Source: Pinibacter aurantiacus (GTDB lineage Bacteria > Bacteroidota > Bacteroidia > Chitinophagales > Chitinophagaceae). From it: a stretch of 64,000 nt of DNA. Below are positions 1 through 8,040 of the stretch, in pieces (the first letter of the stretch is position 1; each line of letters starts with the position of its first letter). The DNA is taken from assembly GCF_019130065.1 (NCBI RefSeq), contig NZ_JAHSPG010000001.1, forward strand, positions 248,001-312,000, read 5' to 3'. The notes under the pieces are model-generated. The model searched no databases and had not been told where the DNA came from. It saw nothing but the letters and a program-made list of their open reading frames with translations. Made by a program: the position numbers and the translations under genes.

Positions 1-1317
1 CGGCACGGTTTGCCCTGATGCAAACGTTGTCAAAGTTGAATGCCCTTGTATGTATCCGTCAAAGTGATTGGAATCGATTGGTGCCATCCGTGCATCATCC
101 ATGTGGCACCAGCCGTGCCATACGCGATACTTGTCATTCACACGCATGTGACACATTTGCGCTGGCAAAAAATATTCGAGTGTTGGTTGCCACACATCGT
201 GCTTGTAAACATCTTTGTTGATTTGAAATGGTGACGTTTGACTATTGCCATACTTCACGATGTACATGCCTTGCTTTTGAATTTTGCTGAAATCAAATTG
301 CAGGTAATGGTAGCGTAAAAAATTTCCCCAGTCTTTTGGAGCTCCTTGAAGTATAGTTTCAAAACCACCATCTTCTTTTATGCGCAGTAGGGATGCCGTT
401 TGCTTTTTGCTATCGTTTGCATCCAGTTCGATGATCGCAATTTTTTGTTGTGCAGGATGATATCCTACCTGCGAAACCTGCACCACCGGCTCGTATTGCC
501 AGCCTTCAATGGCATGGGGCATTACCAGCCATTCGATCGCATTTTTAGTGGCTCCATCTTTAACAAGCGAACGCACAACGAACCAGCCATTGTTGTGTTT
601 ACCTCGTCCATCAAGCAATTGCAAATTATCGCCATTCAATGACTGAATGATCATCCGTTGTTTGTCCGACTCAGGCGCAACGGTAAGTTTTTTCCCGCTT
701 GCCATCGGCGTTATCTGTAGTTCATTTTGTGCATCGGTATACATTTGCCCGTTCGCCTGCCTTGGGAATATTCCAGACTGCTCATCCATGTAATATGATT
801 TGCCAAACAATATTCCCGGATACAATTCAAAATTGAATCCAACCCTTCCGATCCATTCATGCGGCAATGGTTTGTCCAAATCCACAATAATCTTAAACCC
901 TTTGCCAGATGGTGTTACACGTATTATGTAACTAAAATTCAAATCAGGGTAAATAATCGGATTGAATCCTTTTCTATTGATCATTGAATCGGGATATTCC
1001 ATGCGCACACTGATCTCCTGCTTATCGCGATCAATTATTCGTTTGCCTACTTTGGGAATTGGCTGCCATTGTCCCGGTGTTGGTTCAAGACGCAGATCAC
1101 CATTCGTAGCCACACGTTCACCGTTTTGTATAACACCTACTCCACCCTGGTGTCCTTCCGGATAAAAATCATGCGCAAGCATTACGTTCACACCCTGGTA
1201 TTGCAAATATTCAAGTTTGTTAAGCAGCATACCGGTAGCGGTTTTCTGCTGCGCGTAAACATGAATGCCTGTTATAACAAGCAGTGCAAACAATACAACT
1301 TTAATTTTCTGTTGCAT
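1..1317 (-). CDS. Glycoside hydrolase family 9 (cellulase-type) protein, N-terminal part
   Basis: The reading frame is open from an ATG at 1317 to the left edge of the window, 439 codons without a stop, so the gene continues outside. The first ~23 residues are a signal peptide (MQQKIKVVLFALLVITG.. ending YAQ). Residues ~25-275 are a region I do not recognise. Residues ~280-370 look like the cellulase N-terminal Ig-like domain (VGYHPAQQKIAIIEL, later KQGMYIVKYGN). From ~375 the GH9 catalytic domain begins (DVWQPTLEYFLPAQMCHMRV, then WHGWCHMDDA, the conserved GH9 CH..DA element). The GH9 catalytic Asp pair and Glu would lie beyond the edge and cannot be checked. It lies downstream of SusD1 on the same strand, which fits an exported enzyme cutting a beta-glucan for that transporter. 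A terminator-like hairpin separates the two. Exact substrate unknown. Confidence 0.82.
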   Translation of the reverse strand, partial: MQQKIKVVLFALLVITGIHVYAQQKTATGMLLNKLEYLQYQGVNVMLAHDFYPEGHQGGVGVIQNGERVATNGDLRLEPTPGQWQPIPKVGKRIIDRDKQEISVRMEYPDSMINRKGFNPIIYPDLNFSYIIRVTPSGKGFKIIVDLDKPLPHEWIGRVGFNFELYPGILFGKSYYMDEQSGIFPRQANGQMYTDAQNELQITPMASGKKLTVAPESDKQRMIIQSLNGDNLQLLDGRGKHNNGWFVVRSLVKDGATKNAIEWLVMPHAIEGWQYEPVVQVSQVGYHPAQQKIAIIELDANDSKKQTASLLRIKEDGGFETILQGAPKDWGNFLRYHYLQFDFSKIQKQGMYIVKYGNSQTSPFQINKDVYKHDVWQPTLEYFLPAQMCHMRVNDKYRVWHGWCHMDDARMAPIDSNHFDGYIQGHSTLTTFASGQTVP

Positions 1318-1351
1318 GAATCTGTTTTCGTTTTGCAAATTCTTATTTAGC

Positions 1352-1385
1352 AAAAAGCAGTCGCAAAAATTGCAACTGCTTTTTT
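1352..1385 (-). terminator. Terminator-like hairpin between SusD1 and the GH9 gene
   Basis: A 10-bp stem (AAAAAGCAGT against ACTGCTTTTT) with a 13-base loop gives a T run on either strand. It sits after SusD1 and before the GH9 start, so it may limit read-through into the GH9 gene. Confidence 0.6.
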
Positions 1386-1395
1386 GTTGAGAAGA

Positions 1396-1546
1396 CCTCA
1401 CCCCAACCCCTCTCCGGAGGAGAGGGGCAAGAACCCGCAGCTATAAAGAGGTTGAAAGGATGTAGCAACTTAAGTTTAGCAAAAGCAGCAACCTCCATTC
1501 CAGCGGCGACTTCCCCCTCTCCTCTGGAGAGGGGTCGGGGGTGAGG
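1396..1546. repeat. Pair of GC-rich palindromes in inverted orientation (CCTCACCCC...GGGGTGAGG)
   Basis: Copy one (1396-1427) starts CCTCACCCC and contains the palindrome CCCCTCTCCGGAGGAGAGGGG-like core. Copy two (1513-1546) has the same core and ends GGGGGTGAGG, so the pair forms a larger inverted repeat with about 85 bases between. The second copy ends next to the SusD1 stop codon. Both differ sharply in composition from the AT-rich surroundings. The small open frame across this region is an artefact of the repeat. Confidence 0.85.
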
Positions 1547-1547
1547 T

Positions 1548-3140
1548 TTAGTATCCAGGATTCTGATCACCAGTCACCTTAGGGTTGTTATCCAACTCCG
1601 CCTGAGGTATTGGCAATAATTCATCCCTATTTTTTTGGAAGTATGACAATGGTTCAGGAGCGATGCTTGGGTAATAACCTTTGATCCTCCAACGCATGAT
1701 GTCGATGTTCCTTACTTCCTCATCAGCAAGCTCCACGCTTCTTTCATGCATGATGGCTTTTGTCACCTGATCTTTAGTACCAGTCGGATATTGTGCTGTA
1801 GGATAATGCGGCATCAACACATCCGCTCTGTCGCGTACCTGGTTAAGATAACCTACTGCGGCGGCCGAATTACCCAGTTCGTTTTCGCATTCTGCCAGCA
1901 TCAGCAAAACATCGGCATAGCGAATAAGGCGCTGGTTATTTCCTCCCGGATAAAAGCCCATGGCACTTTTACTCATTTTGTACATCAACATGAATTTGCG
2001 CCAGCTTATCTTTTTAGCGGTGCCATGAAATGTAGATCCATTACCGTTTTGATCGCCATCTGTAAGTGTTTCCGCGCCATTGTTATATTTATCCCCGCTT
2101 TGATAAACGGTCCATGAAAAACGTGGATCAGTTTTCGTAGCCCCAAAACCACTGTTCTCAAACTCATTTATAAGTTTATCAGATGGAATGAGATTTCTCC
2201 ATGCAACAGGGCAATATTCCTGGTTGCGTACAGTTGTAAGTTCTGTGTTACCGTTAAGTACATCACCTACAGATTGTCCGCCCCAGTTGAAGTTGGCCGT
2301 TTTCTTATCAACAAATATTACTTCAAGAATTGACTCACTGTTAAACTCATGTTCTTCTTCAAAATTGTCGAGCCATCTTGCGGTAAGTGAATAACCGTCT
2401 GCACCTGTTGTAGGTATCAATAACAGTGCGGCTTTTGCACTTGCATAGTCTCCTTTTTGCATATACACTCTTCCCAGCATTGCATTGGCAGCAGCGTTTG
2501 TAACACGACCTTTGTTCGCAGCGTCATAACCTGATTTGCCTGGCAAATTTCCTGCAGCATCTTTCAGATCCTGTATGATTTGAGCGTAAATTGAGTCAAC
2601 AGAAGAACGTGGTTTTGAATCAGAAAATGATTGAACAGGCAAAGTGTACAAAGGCACTTTACCCCACATGCTTACAAGATCAAAGTATGCCCACCCACGC
2701 AGAAACTTTGCTTCACCCACTATGCGGTCGCGCAAGGCAGGATTGTCTGTTACACCAGGCCCCTTTAAAATAGCCGTATTAGCGCGGTGTATAGCAGTAT
2801 ACAATGCGTTCCATACCGAGTTCATAACCGGGTTGGAAGGTTGTGTACCACCGTTTAATATTTGTGCACGCGGTGCCTCCAATTGCGAACCACCCGTTGA
2901 CACATCATCACTTCTCAGGTCATGCACGAAGAACCACTCACGACCAACAAGTGAACTACTTTTAATAACGGAATATGCAGCATTTACCGCTGTTTGAAGA
3001 TCGGCAGCTGTTTTGAAAGACTGATCAAGACCAACACTGTTTGGATTGGTTTTGTCGAGATCCTTATTGCACGAAAACATGCTAACAGTGACAACGGCAC
3101 CGGCAGCTAAGAGTAATCTATATATAGTTTTTGTTTTCAT
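1548..3140 (-). CDS. SusD/RagB-family starch-binding-like outer-membrane lipoprotein (SusD1)
   Basis: A 530-residue protein of typical SusD length. The start MKTKTIYRLLLAAGAV leads into a lipobox with Cys24 (VSMFSC), so the mature protein is a lipoprotein, probably on the cell surface. TPR-like helical SusD segments follow (FLRGWAYFDLVSMWGKVPL; YADVLLMLAECENELGN; VELADEEVRNIDIMRW), and the C-terminus ends PKVTGDQNPGY, the usual SusD tail. SusD proteins cap the SusC barrel and bind the glycan. The gene follows SusC1 by 21 bp, so the pair is co-transcribed. The downstream GH9 enzyme suggests a plant beta-glucan ligand, which is inference. Confidence 0.95.
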   Translation of the reverse strand: MKTKTIYRLLLAAGAVVTVSMFSCNKDLDKTNPNSVGLDQSFKTAADLQTAVNAAYSVIKSSSLVGREWFFVHDLRSDDVSTGGSQLEAPRAQILNGGTQPSNPVMNSVWNALYTAIHRANTAILKGPGVTDNPALRDRIVGEAKFLRGWAYFDLVSMWGKVPLYTLPVQSFSDSKPRSSVDSIYAQIIQDLKDAAGNLPGKSGYDAANKGRVTNAAANAMLGRVYMQKGDYASAKAALLLIPTTGADGYSLTARWLDNFEEEHEFNSESILEVIFVDKKTANFNWGGQSVGDVLNGNTELTTVRNQEYCPVAWRNLIPSDKLINEFENSGFGATKTDPRFSWTVYQSGDKYNNGAETLTDGDQNGNGSTFHGTAKKISWRKFMLMYKMSKSAMGFYPGGNNQRLIRYADVLLMLAECENELGNSAAAVGYLNQVRDRADVLMPHYPTAQYPTGTKDQVTKAIMHERSVELADEEVRNIDIMRWRIKGYYPSIAPEPLSYFQKNRDELLPIPQAELDNNPKVTGDQNPGY

Positions 3141-3161
3141 AAAAATGTTTTGAAATGGTTA

Positions 3162-6100
3162 CTAATTAAAACCCACTTGTAATCCCACCTGGAATGATCT
3201 TGCAATAGGATATTGCCCGTAATCAATTCCGTTGGTAAGTGTTCCGTTCTTAGAACCTATTTCAGGATCCCATCCTTTATATTTTGTAACAGTAAAAAGA
3301 TTTTGTGATGAAACATAAATTCTGAAACGGGAAACCGTTCCTCTTGTAAGTGAGTTCAATCTTGTAACCGGAACATTGTAGCCAATCATAACATTTTTCA
3401 ATCTCAGGAATGAACCGTCTTCTATCCATCTGTCGGAAGGACGTGCATTCTGATTTGGATCACCACTAAATGCTCTTGGCATATCTGTGTTGGTATGGTT
3501 CGGAGTCCATGAATCAAGTACACGCGTACCAGAGCCGAACAATCTTACCATGCCTTCTTCAATAATACGTACACCGTTTACAATTTTGTTTCCCTGAACT
3601 CCCTGGAACAAAATGCTGAAGTCAAAATTCTTGTAGCTCGCATTACCATTAAAAGAGTAAGTGAACTTTGGCAGGAAGCTACCCAGGTAAGTCTTGTCAT
3701 CACTGTTGATAACATTGTCTTTTGTATTGATGTTTTGGAACTTGATATCACCAGGAGCAGTCTTACCGGCCACTTGCGTAGGAGAACTGCTTACTTCAGC
3801 AGCTGTTTGGAATATGCCCGCTGTTTTCCATCCATAGAATTGTTGAATCGGCTGTCCTACAGTGGTGTAGGTCCATGGATCACCGCCACCAAAGTCAGCA
3901 TCACCTCCTGCAGTAAGAGAGGCAGTAGGTGTATTCATGCTCAGTACTTTATTTCTGATAACAGTAACTAAACCAGAAACCTCCCATTTAAAGGCAGATT
4001 GATTATGGTGATAACCCAACTGTGCCTCAAAGCCATTGTTACGCATTGACGCAACGTTTGACAACACGCCGTTCACACCAAAGCCATATGTTGGTGGAGT
4101 TGGCAATTGATATATCAGGTTATCAGTTTGCCTTACAAAATAATCTGCAGTAAGCGTTATCTTGTTATTCAACAAACCGAGATCTATTCCAACATTGTAT
4201 TGTTTTGTTTTTTCCCATTCAAGATCTTTATTACCCAATGTATTGGTAAATGAACTGTTTGGAGAAGTTCCATCACCAAATGGATAAATTGCCTGGTTGG
4301 TTTGTACAGCTGCAAACCATGGATAGTTGTTGTTAAGCAACAAACCATTCAAACCGGTTAAGCCATAACCAGCACGCAGTTTCAACTCGGAGATAAGTTT
4401 TGAGCTCTTCATGAATTGCTCTTGTGAAATGCGCCAGCCTACAGATGCTGAAGGGAAGTTGCCATACTTATGTCCCGGTGCCCAGATAGACAAACCATCA
4501 CGACGTATTGCAGCGCTCACAAAATATTTGCCCGCATAGTCATAGTTTAAACGACCAAGAAGAGAAACAATTAAATTCTCCTGGTAAGTAGCATTTGCAT
4601 TAATATTTGATGCACCGTTCAACGTTCTGATTTCGTTGGTTCCCTGGTTACCAGTCGCTGTTTCGTTCCAGTATTTTTGGCCCTGTCTTTCAAATACACC
4701 TGTTACATTGAGGTGATGCTGGTTCCAGGTTTTATCAAAAGTTAACTGTTCAGTAAACAGCAGTGTAGAGTATATCTGGCGCTGATTGTTAATAGTCGCA
4801 AGAGATGCAGACAACGTACCACCGTCATTATAGATTGGTGTATACTGTTGCGTATAAGCATTGGAATAATCCACACCAAAGGTTGATCTGAATTTCAACC
4901 ACGAAGTAAAGTTTACATCAAGATAAGCCGTACCCAATACTTTCAACGTCTTAATCGTATTGGAACCGATCAGTGCAAGCTCTACAGGGTTGGTGGGGTC
5001 AGCTCCATCGAAACTATTCAATGGTCCCCTGAAACCACCCAGTGTTGTTGGATCATACACCGGCAGATAAGGCTGCATTCTCACAACGTTCATGAGTCTT
5101 GTTCTGTTACCCGACGTAGCAGTGGCATTATTATCAAAGCGCTGGTTACCAAAAGCCATGTACAGGTTTTCTCCGAAGGTGAAAACTTTACTGATGGTAT
5201 GTTCTGAGTTGATCCTGAAATTTCCTCTTTCATAACCAAGTCCCTGCGCAATACCATCTTGTTTTAAGTAACCACCAGAAGAATAAAAACGGGAAGCAGA
5301 ATTACCACCACTCACAGAAACATTTGTCTGCGTCATCAAAGCATTATTTACAAAATACTCATCCTGCCAGTCTGTGTTTGTCTGTGCGTACGTTTGGTTA
5401 GCTCCCGCATATATTGGTTTATTAAAGTTGGAATCAAGGAACCTCGGAGGCATTGCAATACCCGCAGAACCATTGATCATACGCTCGTATGTCTTGTATT
5501 GATTTGTGTTCAGCAGGTCAAGTTTTTTTCCTGGACTCTGCATGCCTATGTAAGTATCCAGGTTCACATGCAGTTTACTATCGCGTGCTCCTTTTTTGGT
5601 AGTGATGATGATGACACCGTTTGTAGCCCGTGAACCATAAATTGCAGCAGCACTGGCATCTTTTAAAACTTCCACAGACTCAATATCCCTGCTGTCAAAA
5701 CTGGAAATGTTGCCCGTTGGAAATCCATCAATTACATACAAAGGATCTGAAGCAAAGCTGATGGAACTAATACCTCTTATCGCAACGATAGGTTGTGTTC
5801 CGGGAGCACCGTTATTAACGACAGAAAGGCCCGCAACGCGACCCTGCAATGCCTGGTCAACGCTAACGACCGGCAGCTCGTTAATTGTTTTACTATTGAC
5901 CGAGGCAATGGCTCCGGTAATAGAAGCCTTACGTTGTGTACCGTAACCAACTACCACAACCTGGTTCAATGATTCATTGGAAGGCGCCAGCGAAATGTTC
6001 ACTGTTTCACCAGCACCAACAGGTGCCTGCTTGGTTTCATAACCAACGAAGGAAATATTAAGTACGCCATTTGTGGGTGCCTGGATAATATAGTATCCAT

Positions 6101-6335
6101 CACTGTTTGTAACGGTACCTTTTGTGGAACCTTTTACGGTTACTGAAGCGCCGCTGATGGGAGCATTTTTTTCATCCGTAACCCGTCCCCGAACGGTTTT
6201 GGAATTTTGTGCAATTGATGAAAAATGGATGCTCAAAACAAGAAAAAAGAGCATTAGAAATGATAGATAACCGGGTAGTTTATTTCGCTTTAGGCGGTAG
6301 CAATCGATTGCATTCTTTTTGTCTAAAAGTTGCAT
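3162..6335 (-). CDS. SusC/RagA-family TonB-linked outer-membrane transporter (SusC1)
   Basis: A 1057-residue SusC protein. The long leader (residues 1-43, ending SSIAQ) precedes a carboxypeptidase-regulatory-like beta domain (~47-121, GRVTDEKNAPISGASVTVKG), the SusC signature VVVVGYGTQRK (126-136), a plug domain (~135-250, with PLYVIDGFP and VLKDASAAAIYGSRATNG) and the 22-strand barrel, ending QVGLQVGFN. There is no STN signalling domain at the N-terminus, so control is not expected to run through FecR. This agrees with the divergent LacI-family gene. The first 12 codons contain the perfect palindrome GCAATCGATTGC, which resembles operator candidates in the gap. If an ATG at codon 28 were the true start, that palindrome would be in the leader. 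Confidence 0.96.
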   Translation of the reverse strand: MQLLDKKNAIDCYRLKRNKLPGYLSFLMLFFLVLSIHFSSIAQNSKTVRGRVTDEKNAPISGASVTVKGSTKGTVTNSDGYYIIQAPTNGVLNISFVGYETKQAPVGAGETVNISLAPSNESLNQVVVVGYGTQRKASITGAIASVNSKTINELPVVSVDQALQGRVAGLSVVNNGAPGTQPIVAIRGISSISFASDPLYVIDGFPTGNISSFDSRDIESVEVLKDASAAAIYGSRATNGVIIITTKKGARDSKLHVNLDTYIGMQSPGKKLDLLNTNQYKTYERMINGSAGIAMPPRFLDSNFNKPIYAGANQTYAQTNTDWQDEYFVNNALMTQTNVSVSGGNSASRFYSSGGYLKQDGIAQGLGYERGNFRINSEHTISKVFTFGENLYMAFGNQRFDNNATATSGNRTRLMNVVRMQPYLPVYDPTTLGGFRGPLNSFDGADPTNPVELALIGSNTIKTLKVLGTAYLDVNFTSWLKFRSTFGVDYSNAYTQQYTPIYNDGGTLSASLATINNQRQIYSTLLFTEQLTFDKTWNQHHLNVTGVFERQGQKYWNETATGNQGTNEIRTLNGASNINANATYQENLIVSLLGRLNYDYAGKYFVSAAIRRDGLSIWAPGHKYGNFPSASVGWRISQEQFMKSSKLISELKLRAGYGLTGLNGLLLNNNYPWFAAVQTNQAIYPFGDGTSPNSSFTNTLGNKDLEWEKTKQYNVGIDLGLLNNKITLTADYFVRQTDNLIYQLPTPPTYGFGVNGVLSNVASMRNNGFEAQLGYHHNQSAFKWEVSGLVTVIRNKVLSMNTPTASLTAGGDADFGGGDPWTYTTVGQPIQQFYGWKTAGIFQTAAEVSSSPTQVAGKTAPGDIKFQNINTKDNVINSDDKTYLGSFLPKFTYSFNGNASYKNFDFSILFQGVQGNKIVNGVRIIEEGMVRLFGSGTRVLDSWTPNHTNTDMPRAFSGDPNQNARPSDRWIEDGSFLRLKNVMIGYNVPVTRLNSLTRGTVSRFRIYVSSQNLFTVTKYKGWDPEIGSKNGTLTNGIDYGQYPIARSFQVGLQVGFN
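6300..6311. promoter_or_regulatory. Candidate LacI-family operator inside the 5' end of susC1
   Basis: GCAATCGATTGC is a perfect 12-bp palindrome with the central CG typical of LacI-family operators. It matches the other two candidates in this gap at GCAA.CG.TTGC. It lies in codons 9-12 of SusC1. Inference only; a palindrome this short can occur by chance. Confidence 0.4.
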
Positions 6336-6668
6336 AAAATGGTGTTTTAGCAGTTAATTTAAACGCCGTTTAGTAAATGTTGTTTTTGTTTTGTAACAGC
6401 ATAATCAACCATGTTCCATTTTTAACTTGTGTTCATTTTGGTGGTGTTTATTGTTTTGGTTTACAAATAGTACTATGCATCTCCGCGTGATAAAAGGTGT
6501 GCATCACACGTAAATGATGTAAAGAAAAATGAGCTGAACATATAACAGGAAAAACGGTAAAAAGTTGAGAGGGAAATAAAATAGAAATATAGTTAGATGC
6601 TTGCTGTAAAACAGTTTCAAGCATACGAATGCATAATGAAGATGCAGTTATTCTCATGGCGTTGAAGT

Positions 6669-6684
6669 TGGCAATCGTTGGCAA
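6669..6684. promoter_or_regulatory. Candidate LacI-family operator, middle of the divergent gap
   Basis: TGGCAATCGTTGGCAA differs at two positions from TTGCAATCGTTTGCAA, the reverse complement of the site next to the LacI-family gene. It keeps the central CG. Inference from similarity between sites within the gap. Confidence 0.45.
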
Positions 6685-6865
6685 AGCTTTCAAAAATTTC
6701 TTTTATCATTAAATAAAAAAATACACTCCAATCCCACCTATCGAAGCCTTAAATACTTAAAAATGGTTGTGAGAAAAACCTCACAAATGAATGTACCTTA
6801 TGTTATGAAAAAAGTTATATAGGAGTACGCAAGCTAATCACATTATAATATTACACATCTATTTT

Positions 6866-6886
6866 TAATTTTGCAAACGATTGCAA
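6866..6886 (+). promoter_or_regulatory. Candidate -7 element and overlapping operator upstream of the LacI-family gene
   Basis: TAATTTTG fits the Bacteroidetes -7 pattern TAnnTTTG. It runs directly into TTGCAAACGATTGCAA (6871-6886), a 16-bp near-palindrome with a central CG and two symmetric mismatches. Overlap of operator and -7 box would suit autorepression. No convincing -33 TTTG is visible at the right distance, so the promoter half is weaker than the operator half. Confidence 0.5.
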
Positions 6887-6941
6887 GAAATAGCTAAAAA
6901 AGTATTGCTTTTTGTATATATATTGCATATAAACTTCATAT

Positions 6942-7973
6942 ATGTCTGGAAAGAAGGACATTACGATTGTAGACATTGCCCGGGAACTAAACATCTCTAT
7001 TTCTACCGTAAGCCGCGGCCTTAAGGATCACCCCGATATCAACAAGGATACGAGGCAAAAAATATGGAACAAAGCTGAGCAACTTGGCTATACAGCCAAC
7101 ATTTTTGCAAGCAATTTCAGGAAGAAAAAAACCAACACGTTGGGGGTAATTATCCACCGATTGCATGGATATTTTATTTCTTCTTTATTAGATGGAATGG
7201 AAAAAGTAGCCAACGAAGCCGGCTATAATCTTATCATCAGCCAGTCAAGAGAATCTTATCATAAAGAAATGGCGAATGCCAAAACGATGCTGGCAAACAG
7301 AGTGGATGGATTGCTCATTTCGCTTGCTTACGATACCGAAAGCCTTGCACACATAGAGCCATTTATAAACAAGGGCATCCCTGTAATATTTTTTGACCGT
7401 GTGTTTGAAAACAGCCAGGGCGTAAGCGTTATTATTGACAATTACAAGAACGCTTACGACATCACCAAACATTTGATTACAGAAGGTTGCTCTAAGATCA
7501 TGCATATAACAGCATGCCTCAAACGAAATGTGTATGCCGAAAGATACCGGGGTTACAGACGGGCATTGGAAGACTATAATATTCCGTTTTCTGACGACAT
7601 GCTGATACTTAATGATATGAACCCTCAGGATGGCATTGCTGCAGCAGAAAAGATACTGCAAATGGAAAACAGGCCTGACGGTTTGTTTATTGCCGAAGAT
7701 GAAAATGCTGCGTACTGCATGCATCATTTGAAACAAAATGGTGTCCGCATTCCTGAGGACATTGCTATTGCAGGGTTTAACAATGATCCTATTTCAAGAA
7801 CAGTGGACCCCAATTTAACAACAGTAAACTATCCCGCCTATGACATAGGAGCCGTTGCAGCAACAAGTCTTATCAGCCAGTTAAACGGAGCATCGTCCGT
7901 TGTGCAGGTTATGAATAAGATTGTGCTGAAATCAGAAGTTATTATTAGAGAATCATCGAGACGAAAGAAGTAG
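6942..7973 (+). CDS. LacI-family transcriptional regulator
   Basis: A 343-residue LacI/GalR regulator of normal length. Residues 8-27 (TIVDIARELNISISTVSRGL) are the LacI helix-turn-helix. The hinge region ANIFASNFRKKKT follows, with Phe where the minor-groove-inserting Leu usually sits. A periplasmic-binding-protein-like sensor domain runs from ~67 (NTLGVIIHRLHGYFISSLLDG) to the end, with VDGLLIS, PVIFFDR, RYRGYRRAL and PDGLFIAEDENAAYC. It is divergent from SusC1/SusD1/GH9 and upstream, on its own strand, of the FG-GAP/haloperoxidase-like genes, so it could control either or both. Sugar or sugar-phosphate ligand unknown. Confidence 0.93.
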   Translation: MSGKKDITIVDIARELNISISTVSRGLKDHPDINKDTRQKIWNKAEQLGYTANIFASNFRKKKTNTLGVIIHRLHGYFISSLLDGMEKVANEAGYNLIISQSRESYHKEMANAKTMLANRVDGLLISLAYDTESLAHIEPFINKGIPVIFFDRVFENSQGVSVIIDNYKNAYDITKHLITEGCSKIMHITACLKRNVYAERYRGYRRALEDYNIPFSDDMLILNDMNPQDGIAAAEKILQMENRPDGLFIAEDENAAYCMHHLKQNGVRIPEDIAIAGFNNDPISRTVDPNLTTVNYPAYDIGAVAATSLISQLNGASSVVQVMNKIVLKSEVIIRESSRRKK

Positions 7974-7982
7974 AGAGTTTGA

Positions 7983-8020
7983 TTAAATCTTTTTACTTTT
8001 TACTTTTTAACTCTTAACTC
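7983..8020. repeat. Word repeat TTTTTACTT/TTAACTC between the LacI-family gene and the FG-GAP gene
   Basis: The words TTTTTACTT, TTTTTACTT, TTTTTAACTC and TTAACTC follow one another directly after the LacI-family gene. The reverse complement of the first word recurs at 47,684-47,702. Only one arm is present here. Confidence 0.6.
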
Positions 8021-8040
8021 ACTACCTTACCAAAACGATT

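Larger units (their letters stand above)
6336..6941. other. Divergent regulatory gap between susC1 and the LacI-family gene
   Basis: There are 606 bp without a supportable gene. The AT-rich sequence must hold promoters for both flanking genes and contains two operator-like palindromes. A small open frame on the minus strand (6448-6693) shows no family features and is treated as noise. I see no clear promoter for SusC1. Confidence 0.7.

Noticed and set aside
1343-1570. 75-codon minus-strand frame across the GC-rich palindromes
   Set aside because: It is translated repeat sequence overlapping the SusD1 end, with no family features.
6448-6693. 81-codon minus-strand frame in the susC1/LacI gap
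   Set aside because: No recognisable motif, and it covers an operator candidate in a divergent promoter region.
7245-7736. 163-codon frame antisense to the LacI-family gene
   Set aside because: The sense strand encodes a full LacI-type sensor domain; this is a shadow.
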